Assembly: GCA_019693395.1 (NCBI GenBank)
Contig: JAAMXP010001235.1
Location: 3,433-47,306, forward strand
Direction of reading: 5' to 3'
From: Ettlia oleoabundans
Taxonomy: Eukaryota; Chlorophyta; Chlorophyceae; Chlamydomonadales
Length of the DNA stretch: 43,874 bases
Below the pieces are notes generated by a model. It saw only the letters and a list, made by a program, of their open reading frames with translations. It was not told the origin of the DNA and did not search any database. Positions 33,501 to 43,874 of the stretch are shown one piece after another (within the stretch, counting starts at the first letter, position 1; each line of letters begins with the position of its first letter). Both the position numbers and the translations under genes were made by a program.

Positions 33501-36500
33501 GCAGTTGGTGCAGCAGGCTGGCTTTTACGGGATCCAGACAGTCGAATTCTGCCACTGCTGCCTCTGGTATTCCATCCGTTGCCAGCCCTGCGTCATGCAG
33601 TCGCCAAGCTGCTGCATCACCTGCTCTTCGGCGCAGCAGCCGACCAGCTGCGCAGTCTTGGTCACGCAATGCAAAACAGCCACGACAGCAGTCTTGGTAT
33701 TGGACAGAGTATGACAGAGGCATACAGTGTGCCTGAGCCCTTCTGTATCGCATACTGCTTCCCGTATTCAACAACAGTACTTCCGGTGCGCAGTGCCTTG
33801 TATCAGAAGACCCTCAGCATGTTTGGCAGCGAGCGGGTGCAACGGCTGTGGCGCACACAAGAGCTGCACAATACTGCTAGGCACGGTGCCAGCGACCTGC
33901 TTGGGTTCTTGTCAGCTCCCTCTGCCCTACCTCCCTGGGAGGCAGATACGGTGAGGGCATCGCAGGCAACACTCGAGTTCTTGCAGCCTGAGGTGATGGT
34001 GGCGCAAGCTCTGCAGCAGCTGTGTGCAGCACAGAGTCATGGTCAGTGCCATGCGGCACTACAACGGTTGAAGCTTATAGTTGTGACAGTGCCGCAGGTG
34101 AGGCGGCGCTGATGATGGGTGCCTAGTAACTGCTGCCATCCCACTCTTCCTGAATGAATACTCGGTGTAAGTTTCTTTCGCACTTATACTGCTGTGCTTG
34201 TCTTGCAGGGTCTTGGTGCGCTAGCTGCAGCTAGATGGCCCGACGCTTTCCGCTTCTTGCTAGCAGCTTCACCGCTATCTTCAGACGACTGTCGGTTGTG
34301 GCTGGACTTCCTGCCGCTGCTCCAGCAGTTGCTAAAATTTGCCCGGTCCCACCAGGAGCAGCAGGTACTGCAAATACTGGATCTGGCGTGTGTGATGGAG
34401 CTGTTTGCAGCTGGCAGTGCCTACAGGTGGATGCAGCAGCACAGCTCCAGGCCGCAAGGTTCACCCATGGAGGCGGCATTGCTGCCAGTTGTGCTGCATA
34501 CCCTGTGCCTGATGGCTGAGTGGTGCCATGCGTATACGGATGCAACCCAGCGGCGTCAGCTGCTTGAGTCAATGGGAAAGCACGCCTGGATCCACCTGGT
34601 GTGCCAGCAGTTGCAGCATATGGGCTATGCAGCCAAAGTGGTGGCGTTGAAGCTGGCTGCAGCGCTTATTGGCGAGCCTGCAGTGAACGCTAACTGCTTG
34701 GGCAGTGCTGAGCCAGTTGTTGCCAGCTTGTTGCAAGGTGCCATCCGGCATGTCATGATGCCCCGCCACCTATGGACAACCAACCTCTTGTATGGCAAGG
34801 CTGCAGTTGCTGCTGCCCTGCAACTGCTGCATGCCATCACCCGGGCAGTGCCAGCATCAGACTGGGCACGGGCATGGGCAGAAGTGGGCAGCACCTACTG
34901 GCTGTCCCGGGCGGCTGCAGATAGCACCCCCCTGCTGCAGGAGCACGCATTCCACCTGCTAGCGGCAGCCATGTCAGCAACCGGTACCAACCGACTGGTA
35001 CAACAGGCGTGGCCTGAAATCTGCGATGTGGCTATCAGGGCAGCTCTGAGTGATGAACGGCCAGCGGCCGTCAGGTCAGCTGCCTTGTCTGTGGTCGCTG
35101 CTGCGCTGTCGCATGGGATGGAACCTGGTGCAGCGCCCACAAAGCAGCAGGCCGACACTCAGTTGCCTGGTGAGCATGAGCGCTGGCCAGATGGGGAGGT
35201 GAAGCAGCAGGTAGAAGAGGCAGGGCATGACAACACAGCCCCAGATCGTGTCTGCTTGTCTCAGCAGGAACTCGGTCTGGCCCCCAAACAGTGGACAACG
35301 CTTGTACCCGTCAACGTGCTTGGCCGACAGGACCTTTGGGACGGCATGAGCGGCATCCTGCAGGCAAGGCCCGCCATTTGCTGGCAGCCCTCATTGGTGG
35401 GAGAGTCCGTGGCCTTCTCTGGTTCGTGTACCCGTTGGCTTTGACTCTGGTTGTAAATCATTCAATGCATGACTCTATTGCTCGGCGCTTGGCACCTGGC
35501 AAAGATACATGATCAAGACTAGCTTTTAGCCACTGTGGTGGAGTTCTTTATCTTGTTTGCAGGAATCAGGCGATGCTCGCCTGCTGCATGCTGCAGTACA
35601 CACCGTGTTGCAGTACATGTTAGTGGGTGCTGAAGCGTCCTGCCAGCTGGTGGATCCCAGCACGCTGCTGCGCTTGCTGCGCTTACCTGTCACAGCTGCA
35701 CAGCAGAACAGTCTTTATGCATCAGACGGTTGTCTGGGCCGCGAGGCGCTGGTGAGCCTGGACCGCGCTCAGACAGTCAGCCTGTGCCAGACTATCCAGT
35801 TGGCACACGCAGCAGCAGGGCTGATGGTGGCCATGTCACAGGTGGCGCCACCTGACGCCTGGGTGCGTGTGGTGGATCACCCCGCCCTGCTGCCTGCTGC
35901 AACGGCTGCCTTTTCCCTGGCGGCCACCATCAGCAGCACCAGCCTACCTGAACACATGGAGGTGTCGCTGCAGACCCTGGTGCTTCACAGTCAAGCAGCC
36001 TTGCCACAGTTGGCTGACGCTCTGACCCTGCTAGCCGGTGCAGCCGAGTACACTGCTTCTCAGCTAAAGGCGGCAGGCAACTGTCAGCCGCTGCCCCTGG
36101 CAGTAGCGGTGGCTTTGGTCATGGCACAGCCATGGGCAGGCAGCAAGCAGCCCATGCATCGAGTGAGCAGCAGCTGCTGCCGCCTGCTGGCAGTATTGCT
36201 GCAGCAGCAAAGCTGGGCAGCCGCCTTTCTGGGAAGGTCTAGAGACGAGGAGCACCCCTGCACGCAGCTCTGTGCCGGCAGCAAGCGCGACTGCCAGCCA
36301 GTGGGGTCGGTTCTGTGCACCCAGCTGATTGAGCTGTCCACGTCAGCAGCAGTACCAGCAGCAGTGGCATCAGGCAACTCAGATGCGGGCCAGCAGGAGG
36401 TGTGCAACCAAGCGTTGTACTCTGCTCTTGGCAGTCTGCTTGCCTACAGCCAGGCAGCGAAGCAGGAAGCCGTCAGCGTTGGGCTGCATCAGATGCTGGT

Positions 36501-38001
36501 GGACAGCTGCGCCAGCCTTGGTAACTCCCTTGCTGCACCCCGTCAGGCAACACCATTTGCATCAGAGACCGCAGCAGTAGCAGCACCATGTATGACATCA
36601 CCAGGTGACGCAGCACGCCGCACCAGCAAGCTGCGCCAGCTGAAGGAGCGGCGTGGAACTGGCAGAGGGGGCAGCGGCCGACAGCCAAAACTGCAGCTGG
36701 CATTCGGCAGCCGTGTCCCAAGCGGGGCAGATAGCAAAGGACCTTTCCTTGCACACAAGGAGCAGCATGAGGGGGATGGGCAGCATGATGCCGCACACAT
36801 GGTGGCAGGCACTGCGAGGCAGGCATACCCCCACCCAAGTGCTGGCCAGGGCACAGTGGCGTCCTGCCCAGCAGATCACAACCGAATCATCATGAGCCTC
36901 TGCCTGCTGCACAAGCTGGCTCTGGGTAGCCAAGTCAGCAGCGATCGCATGCCGGCGGCGGGCTTGCTGGATGCCGCCCTCGCCCTGTGGGGCATTGGCG
37001 GCAGCATGGTGCAGCAGAGCTTGATGGGCCTACTGGCTACCGTGCTGGCACACTCGCAGACTGCACGGCAGCTTGCGGCCAGCACAGGCAAGTGGCAGAC
37101 TGCAACGACTGCAGCTTAGTGGTTGCATTTGCATGACAGCAACCCCGCTTATTGAAGCAATCAAAAACTCAATGGGACTACTGCCGCTGGTTGCTCTGCA
37201 GGGCAGCCTCCGCTTCTTGAGCGGCTCATCACTCTCGTGTTGGGCCCGCGCACACCCGTGGACACCCTGGCAGCAGCAGCAGCGCCATTGAGCTGCTTTG
37301 CCGCCACCCCAGATGGGGCCCGGGCGCTGGTGCATGGCAGCACCTTCCACCCCCGCACGCTGCGCTGCCTGCAAGACTGCATGGGTTCAAAAGACTGGCG
37401 CCGCCTGCCTCCCATCCTACAGGTGGGCCAGGCAGCGCTGCCGCTGCCCAGCTGGCTGACCCGCAGCTTGCAACAGCGCGTGTTGACCAGGTTGCTACAG
37501 TTCCCGTCCCAATCACCCAGCCTCTGCTGCTGCCTGCAGGTTTTGGCGGACCTGTGCAGCCAGGCTGAGGGCCAGCGTGCCGCTATGAGGTGCTGTGCCC
37601 CCTCACAGGACATGCTGGGCGCCCTGCTGGGCCTGGCACAGCAGGCGCACAGCGGCGCAACAGCGGAGGCCGCTATGCTTGTGCTGAGGCAGGTGGCGCT
37701 GTGTCCAGATAGCCAGGCACACATGGTGTCCCGCTATGGAGCCCTGCAGCAGCTGCTGGATGCCGTGGCGGCCGCGCAGATCCAGCCTGGTCGGGCGGCG
37801 GCGGCGGCTCACGCGCTGTGGGCCCTGGTGCATGGCGGCGAGAGGGTCAAGGTGGCGGTGCGGCGCTGCCAGCGCTGGGCGGAAGCACTGCAAGCTGGGG
37901 TGGAGGCAGGCGGGCGGATTCAGGGCGGGGAGGAGGCTCCTGCTGGCCGCCAGCTGGCCATCAATCAGCCTTGCCAGGCACTGCAACGGCTGCTGGCCTG
38001 A
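30534..38001 (+). CDS. RTTN: Rotatin homologue (ARM/HEAT-repeat centriole protein)
   Basis: Rotatin (Drosophila Ana3) is a large centriole/basal-body protein needed for centriole assembly and elongation. Eight exons: 30534-30558, 30740-31839, 31973-32119, 32223-33279, 33397-34097, 34209-35363, 35563-37087 and 37202-38001. All phases agree and give 2169 residues; human rotatin is about 2226. The N-terminus (KLAHPLSEVRHRALRSLSFK then LEHGLL) matches the rotatin N-terminal armadillo domain. The C-terminus (AAHALWALVHGGERVKVAVR) matches its conserved end. Between them are helical Leu/Ala-rich repeats with QLLAVIHNRSLPPGLAAAAL typical of the middle region. Introns 6 and 7 use GC donors. A 117-base stretch in exon 8 (37423-37539) has GT...AG ends and could be an intron. 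A TGTAA lies at 38046. Confidence 0.88.
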
Positions 38002-38491
38002 GCGCCTGTTTCGACGCACCCACAGGTTTGCTTCCCCATCATGCATGTAAAGGTTGTTTGCACGGTGCGAAGAATGTACAATAGCTATGGACTAAGCAAG
38101 CAAACACGAGCGACAGCAGGATTCATACATACAAGAAGGCAGGGAAAATGCACACACAAGCCATGTGGGAGTCAAGAGCTCGCCGTTATGCCTGCCAATG
38201 CGACAGGGCGCATTACAGCAGCGCTAGATGCCACAGTTAGGTCAGAGAGCCAAAACAACACCCACTGATACAGCTCTGACATTTGCCGTGCCATTTTTGC
38301 CCCTGGTACTCGCCAACTTGGAGACGGGTGATGCCTGGCAGTCTGTGGCGCCCAGCTGGGGCAGCCCAACCGTGAATACGAGATTGCAGATAGGTGCACG
38401 GCTGGCTTGGTGGCGCATTGCGGTGCCATATGCAGGGGGTAAGGCCCGGCACGTGTTGGCAGCAGGGCTGTTGCTAGCAACAGCACTAGCA
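38002..38491. other. Convergent intergenic region, RTTN / PQ-loop
   Basis: TGTAA at 38046-38050 (plus strand, 45 bp past the RTTN stop) and TTACA at 38213-38217 (TGTAA on the minus strand, for the PQ-loop gene) are plausible poly(A) signals. If both are used, the transcripts need not overlap. No gene is seen. Confidence 0.6.
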
Positions 38492-40599
38492 CTATGGTGC
38501 TGGCAGCAGCGGCTCGTCCTCATCGCTGGGGTGCTGCTTGGTCCCACCAGCGGCGCTGCTGCCGTACATGCGTGCCTGAGCAAATATGGTGAGGTCCAGC
38601 GCCACGGTGCCCAGGCTGCCTATGAGCCAGGGCAGGGAGGAGCGAAGCTGCACCCAGGTGGAGCTGCGTATGAGAATGGAGGCACCGTACAGCAAGTTGG
38701 CTGCAATGGCAAAGGCAAACATGGATATGGCCAGGCCCTCCGCCGACTGGCGCTGCATGTTGCGCCGAATCTGGCTCAGCCGGCTAGTCAGGTAGAGCAG
38801 GCTGGAGCAGTAGCCAACCACACTGCCCGCAGTGCTGCACAGGGGCATTAGCAGTGGAAGTTGGTGTGCACCGCGAGCAAGCGAATGGGGAGCCCCTGCA
38901 CATGCATGCACGCCAACAACCGGCTCCAAAAAACCCATGAACCAGCCACATCGGTGCTGGGCTGGCATTGCCAGGCGCGCATCACACAGCCTGCACTCAC
39001 TATGCCCAGGCCGGTGCGTGAACCTCCAGACTGCCGCCGCTCCCAGTGCCGCGAGCTACCGCATCTGCCGCCATGAGCAGGAGGCGGCCGCTGCCTGGTG
39101 CATGCTGCGCTGCATCAGTCGCCGGCGCCAGTGGCTGCTGCATGTGGGCCAGAAGCAGCAGCGCTCCTAGGCAGGCCAGTGCCCGCTGAGGCCGAAACGA
39201 CACATCCTGCCCGCCCCCTGCCGCGGCTGCACGGTTGGAGCTACTTGCGGCGCCGTTGGTGGCCAGAACTTTGGCATCTGCACTGATCAGCTGCGCCACT
39301 GCTGCAGCTGCTGCTGCTGGCCTCACCCGCGCTTCTGCTGGGGCCACTGCCACCGCTGCTCCTGTTGCTGCAGAAATGCCGCCGCCACCATCAGCAGCTG
39401 CCAGTTGTGCGCCTGGCGCTTCCCGGTTGCTGCCGCCAGTGGCCCACCGTGGCTCACTGCCGCCGCTGCTGCTCTGCTGCTGCTGCATGCCGCTGCTGTC
39501 ATGGCGTCGGCGATGGTGGTGATGGTGATGGTGGTGGTGTCTATGTCGCCGTGCCGCCACCAGGCGCTCGCGGCGGCGCTGCAGGCCAATGTAGTACAGG
39601 TACTGCGAGGGCCGGCAGCGCGTCAACCGTGTTGGGGCGTACGTAAACAATCGTGGAGAACATGTGAGAAGCTGTGGTTCGTGTGTAGCAGGGAGAAGGG
39701 GAGGCAGCAGCAATCAACCAGTACAGGCGCGGCTCCCAGCCCGTGGTGGCAACCGGTGCGATCAGCAGCATCTACCTGCACGCCCCAGGGTGCCGCTGCC
39801 AGCCACAACTTCTATCCCAGGGGCTACACATTAAATGTTGCTCACCCCTCTGACCCTCACCCGCGCCCACCTAGGTACGCACGCCCCCCCTCCCCCCCAA
39901 CCCACACACACCTGCACCATCATGACGCAGTCCACGGTGATGAAGTACTGCGCGGTGAACACAACTGTGGGCAGCTGGTCGCCCTTGAGCAGCGCGCCCA
40001 GCAGGTTGAACGTGTCGCCCTGAGGCAGGGGGCGCGGGGGGCAGGCAGGCAGGCCAACCGGTGCCAGTGGGCGAGGGGGATGGGTGCAAAGCACCGTCAA
40101 TAATGAGAACCAGCTTGACATTCGCTGTGCGCAGGCAATGAGCTGGCTGCTTCCCGAGTAACCTTGCTACAGAGTCTGTCTCCACCTCCCACCAACCAGC
40201 AAGGGAACCCCAACTGAGCCCAGGCATCAGGCATGAGGCACGCACCAGCAGCCACTCTGCCAGGAACCAGGGGCTGAGCGCCTCGGCCGACTTGTTGCGG
40301 TAGTTGCGGTACAGCTGAGGCGCCTGGGCAAACAGCCAGCAACAGAGGCTGGCCATGCCACAACAGAATCCCATCAGGTCCCGAGTGCTGCATGAGTGCA
40401 GCCACAGATGACAAGGATGAGGGGCACGGCTTGGCGGAGGGTGCACCAGCGACACGCGGCGGCGCAAGGCTGCCATAGGGGGTGAGCAGTTTGTGACCGG
40501 CGTGATCCCTCTCTACCTGTAAATGCAATCTCCAAATATGTCTCGGATCCAAGCCAAAGCGCCCGGCTGGCACGCGTCTCGCAGCACCCCGACAGCCAT
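38492..40599 (-). CDS. PQ-loop vacuolar/lysosomal amino-acid transporter (SLC66A1/YPQ family)
   Basis: Seven-helix PQ-loop protein; relatives (PQLC2, LAAT-1, yeast Ypq1) export cationic amino acids from lysosome or vacuole. Five exons, 40599-40517, 40387-40246, 40019-39912, 39602-39001 and 38822-38492, give 421 residues with consistent phases. Seen: the N-terminal pattern CQPGALAWIRDIFGDCIYS, the first PQ motif (QAPQLYRNYRNKSAEALSP), GDTFNLLGALLKGDQLPT, YFITVDCVMMVQYLYYIGLQ, and a long insert that includes nine consecutive histidines and Ala/Gly runs. The second motif is LSQIRRNMQRQSAEGL, where Ser replaces Pro, followed by LPWLIGSLGTVALDLTIFAQ. The end has an acidic dileucine motif, EDEPLL, suited to vacuolar sorting. 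Substrate specificity is inferred from the family. Confidence 0.88.
39512..39538. repeat. Poly-histidine-coding CAC/CAT repeat
   Basis: Nine consecutive His codons on the minus strand within exon 4 of the PQ-loop gene, flanked by Arg/His-rich residues. It is a mixed CAC/CAT trinucleotide tract. Confidence 0.85.
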
Positions 40600-42120
40600 T
40601 CGTGGTCAGGTTACGTTGCTTGTTAGCAGCGCATTGCGCGTATGGATGTGAGGCTCCCAATACGCAATCTGCAAGCCGATGTGCAGAAAGGGCTGCGACC
40701 TGTGCTGGTGTTCCAGGGCTTGGTACAGACGACTAGGGTGCGAAAGCATTTGTTGAATGTGCTAGCATGAAGCCTCAAAGCCCTCCACGCCATCATTCAA
40801 CGCAGGGATATGTGCAGACCACGCGAGGAGTTGATGAGCTGGCGCCGCCGCTGCGTACAACTGCACACCCAGTGCCGCCTGGGTGTCCTCTTAACTCGGG
40901 GCTCAGGAAATATTCTCATGTGTCCAACAGCTCTCGAACTACGTTACATGTGCCTGGCTGCGGTTACTGTCCCCTTGGGGGGAGTTATCAACCACCAGGC
41001 CGCTCTTCGTGTGAGTGGTGGGGGGAAGCAAGCGAAGCATGCATGGAAGAAGCGCAGGTGAGGGGCAGAGAGAATGCTCAGCACTCGAGGTGTGTTATTA
41101 CCCTTGGTACACACAATTCACTTGTCACTGTTGGACAAGGAGGTGCCAGCCTGGTCTGCTCTGGTCGGCCGTCAACAAAGCACACTGCCCCCAATGCCCC
41201 TCCCTGTCACTTTTAACTACTCCTGATTTCTTGACATCAAAGCGACGAGTGAGGAACGCCGACTTGAAGAGAGCCAGGCGGCAGGAGGTGTCGAGCACAG
41301 CCTGTGGCAGGCTTGTCGAGCGGCGCTCCAACGCTCTGTGCAGTGCAGCAACCACAGCCAGCCTGGCCTGCAACGGGGCAGACTGATGAGGACCGCAGCT
41401 AATGATCCAAAATGTCACATTTTGATTGGCCTCGTAAGGGCTGCTCAGCATACCATTCACAGTAAACATCTACTGCCAGAGGTGCGACAAACAGAAGCTC
41501 AGCGCGGGGCAGGTGGTAGACTGGCAGCTTGTCGTCATTGACCATTTTTGGTGCACAGTTTTAGCACCATCGTCCTCAACAACAGTTAGCAAGTTGCACA
41601 ATGACTATCCATGAGCATCAATGAACGGCAACATCCTGAAATGCACATCAACTGGTTTCCGCCACAGCAGGCGGCGACGATGTGACCGGGCGTCAACTGG
41701 TGATCCGTGTGACCCCTAACCAAGGCAATTTTGACAGCTGCGCATACGCAATTCGCTGGTAACACCGTACTTTGTCTCTCGGATGGTGCAGCCTCTCCCG
41801 GTTGGCGTGTCAAGCCGCTTGGCGTTAGGTGCAGCAAAGCTCCAACCGTCCCGTGGGGCGGAACCGGGCGGTTTGAGCTGTAGGCAAATTGCCTGGTTCC
41901 GTTCGAGAGCCGCTTTGCCACATGCATGAGATGTGAGCGCTGCCAACGTATGAGCAGGACCCGGGACTCTCGACACTATGGAGCACCATCCGGGCGTGCC
42001 AAACTTTACGCAATTGCTACCGATTCCTGGTTTGGTGTCCCGAGCATGCAACACAAGGCTTAGCTTGGGACAGGGGTGAAGGGCGGCGGCGATCGCACTG
42101 TTCCGGGGTTGTGCGGCGCC
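40600..42120. other. Poorly resolved region between PQ-loop gene and TBCCD1
   Basis: About 1.5 kb without a confident gene. Plus strand: ATG 40810 opens 67 codons (REELMSWRRRCVQLHTQCRL ...) ending at a good GTGAGT donor at 41011, but I could not find its next exon. Minus strand: a frame at 41125-41469 contains SLPQAVLDTSCRLALFKSAF and reads like protein, but has no recognised homology. From 41480 to 42120 I see nothing beyond the presumed TBCCD1 promoter. Confidence 0.4.
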
Positions 42121-43874
42121 ATGGCAGCATTGGCAGTGCGACAAGAAGTGCTGGAGTTTGGCAGCTGCCCTGCTTGCCCATGGCTCGCCCAGGTGGAAAC
42201 GCTACAAGCCATCCGGGCTGTCCTCCAAGAGCTGCTGCAAGTCAGCACCTTTGACGAACATGGCAGAAGTGAGTAGACATAGAGGAGGCGAGCGCACCCC
42301 CACCCGACTTCACCCACAGCCAAGCACCGGAGCGCACCTCAGCCGCCCGCGCCAACATACCGCCAACCTTGCTGTGCCCTTGCCGGTTTGCCCTGCAGGC
42401 TTTGTGACCCCGCAAGCCATCAGCACGGCTCTGGACATCACCTCAGTGCAGACGCGGGTGCTGCTTGACCTGTTGGCAGCGGTGGCTGAGCCGCCAGAGC
42501 TGGTGCAGCGCAGCGACGGTGAGGATGCACCCCGCTGGCAGCGCACCGGGCTGGCCAGTACCACGCCCCTGGAAACCAGGGACAGCAGGCTCCTCCCATG
42601 ATTTGCAGCCCTTGCACAGCTGAATGTCCACCCAACGCTGCTCACCGAGGCCATGTCCCGTTGTTTCCCAGGCGCAGTTGCCCCCTGCCCGCCCATGCCT
42701 CGCCTTGGTTGTCGCCCTTTGCAGTTGGCGAGGAGGTTGTGGCTGTCGACCCGTACAGCCTGGCATTGTTCCTGTTTGCCCACTACTACCTGCGGGAGGC
42801 GCACCGGGCGGATGCTTCCGACGTCTGGCCCTCCGACAACGCCGGCCAGCTTGAACCTAGCAGCCCCATGCGCATGACCGCTCACAGCTGGGCACGCGAG
42901 CAGCAGGGTGCGGGCCGGGGATGGATGGGGCCAGCATAGACAGCACACAAGGGGCTGCCTCTACTAGGCTGGATGCTTCCCTGATGCGCCATGCGGCTAC
43001 ACGGCCAGCACTGCTTGCTGCTTCTGCTGCGGCCACTGTAACCCTGCACCACCCATGTTGATGCTGGCTGTGCCACCCTGTCTTGCTGCCCCCCACCCCC
43101 CAGTACACACACTAGAATACGGCTGCACTTGATCCCCTGCTGTTGCAGGGGGTCACTCCCAGAAGTCCTACCTGCCCGTCACGCGCCAGCACCTGCAGCA
43201 GCACCTGCAGCACCAGGAGGCCTTGATGGCCGGGTGGGGGGGGTTTGTGGGGCGGCACGCAGACGTGCTGCTAGGCCTGGTCAGCGCACCCGCAGCTCCA
43301 TCACCCGGCAAGGCGCCCCAGCCGCAGGGCATGGTGGCAGCGGCGGAGCTCGACAGGCTGGCATTCCTGCTCAGGTGGAGGGGGGGTCCTGTTGGTTGTG
43401 GTAGGAGGGAGTGGATCCCGGGTGCTGGTTACCTGCACGTCAAAGCCTTGGTGCTGTTCGTGTGGCACAGTGGTTGGTGTGGTGTGGTGTGGTGTGGTGT
43501 GGTGTGGTGTGGTGTGGTGTGGTGTGGTGTGGTGTGGTGTGGGGCTGGCGCATGGTGCACCAGGTTTGCACCTACATGCTCGCTGGCCCTCCCCCTCGCC
43601 CTCCTGCAGGCCACCCACAGCTGAGGAGGTGGAGGGGTTTGAGGGGCAGGCAGCACCCACTAACAGCAGTGGCAGCGGCGGCGGCAGTGGTGCGGCCAGC
43701 GGTGGGCGCAAGCGGCGTCTGGCCGAGGGTGGCAGCCCTATGGACGTGTGCGCCACACCCTTCACAGGCAAGGCGGGGCACGTGGGTGTGGGGTGGGTTG
43801 GCGCCGAGGACAGGAGGTGCATCTGCTGCCTCCCCCCTGGAAGATCATTGCTACCAGTGCAACCTGTGCCTGTC
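42121..43874 (+). CDS. TBCCD1: TBCC domain-containing protein 1, N-terminal part (partial)
   Basis: TBCCD1 positions centrosomes, basal bodies and Golgi; the Chlamydomonas member (ASQ2) links mother and daughter centrioles. Five exons are visible: 42121-42268, 42399-42518, 42725-42907, 43149-43374 and 43610 to about 43767. All are in phase, and the gene runs off the right edge before the TBCC beta-helix domain. Seen against plant TBCCD1: an N-terminal block with WLAQVETLQAIRAVLQELLQ, FVTPQAISTALDITSVQTRV with LLDLLAAVAEP, VDPYSLALFLFAHYYLREAH then ASDVWPS, SYLPVTRQHLQQHLQ and AAELDRLAFLLRPPT. Exon 5 is Gly/Ser-rich. A GC donor at 43768 (CAG/GCAAGG) is likely, although the frame also stays open to the window end. 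Confidence 0.85.
43476..43540. repeat. (GGTGT)13 pentanucleotide repeat in TBCCD1 intron 4
   Basis: Thirteen perfect tandem copies of GGTGT (65 bp) lie inside the intron between exons ending at 43374 and starting at 43610. The plus strand is G/T-only across the tract. Confidence 0.95.

Noticed and set aside
1..43874. Bacterial origin or contamination
   Set aside because: Spliceosomal introns in nearly every gene, eukaryote-only genes (ATG6, USE1, RTTN, TBCCD1) and plant-type plastid genes exclude it.

Overview
The window is nuclear DNA of a green alga (Chlorophyta). Nearly every gene is split by short introns of about 100-400 bases with GT-AG or GC-AG ends. Coding sequence is GC-rich with Ala/Gln/Leu runs. 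Several genes have the chlorophyte polyadenylation motif TGTAA downstream of the stop. The gene set is that of a photosynthetic eukaryote: plastid isoprenoid, tetrapyrrole and tocopherol genes, an autophagy gene, a SNARE and centriole/cilium genes. I cannot name the genus. There is no sign of bacterial, viral, transposon or CRISPR sequence. One 25-N assembly gap lies at 12016-12040.

Layout: DXR (-, cut by the left edge, 52-1185) is head-to-head with an F-box-like gene (+, 1400-2800). A small coiled-coil gene (-, 3035-3576) and uroporphyrinogen decarboxylase (-, 3833-6167) follow. UROD is head-to-head with a conserved plastid-type protein of unknown function (+, 6357-8043). Three plus-strand genes come next: a CFAP73/CCDC42-type flagellar coiled-coil protein (8499-9920), a plastid-type NCS1 nucleobase transporter (10265-13269) and an ABA4-like carotenoid protein (13681-14623). 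The last two each carry an apparent one-base frameshift. Beclin/ATG6 (-, 15047-17930) is head-to-head with the SNARE USE1 (+, 18098-20060). Then come a DUF506/PDDEXK_6 protein (+, 20723-22380), an AIG2/GGCT-like protein (-, 23560-24529), an unresolved multi-exon gene (+, about 24781-27138), tocopherol cyclase VTE1 (+, 28012-30134), a 2169-residue rotatin homologue (+, 30534-38001), a PQ-loop vacuolar amino-acid transporter (-, 38492-40599), a poorly resolved stretch, and the start of TBCCD1 (+, 42121 to the right edge).

I built exon models by hand from homology, reading frame and splice phase. Most join without a phase break, which is the main evidence for them. Four or five genes act in plastid pigment or isoprenoid metabolism or transport (DXR, UROD, ABA4-like, VTE1, NCS1). 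Three are centriole/basal-body/cilium genes (CFAP73, RTTN, TBCCD1), so the alga makes, or recently made, centrioles and probably flagella. ATG6 and USE1 both act at the ER and endomembranes and share a 167-bp intergenic promoter region. I found no self-contained new system. The most unusual points are the cilium/centriole genes, the paired frameshifts flanking the assembly gap, the high share of GC-AG introns, the HYEL end of USE1 and the altered aromatic finger of ATG6.
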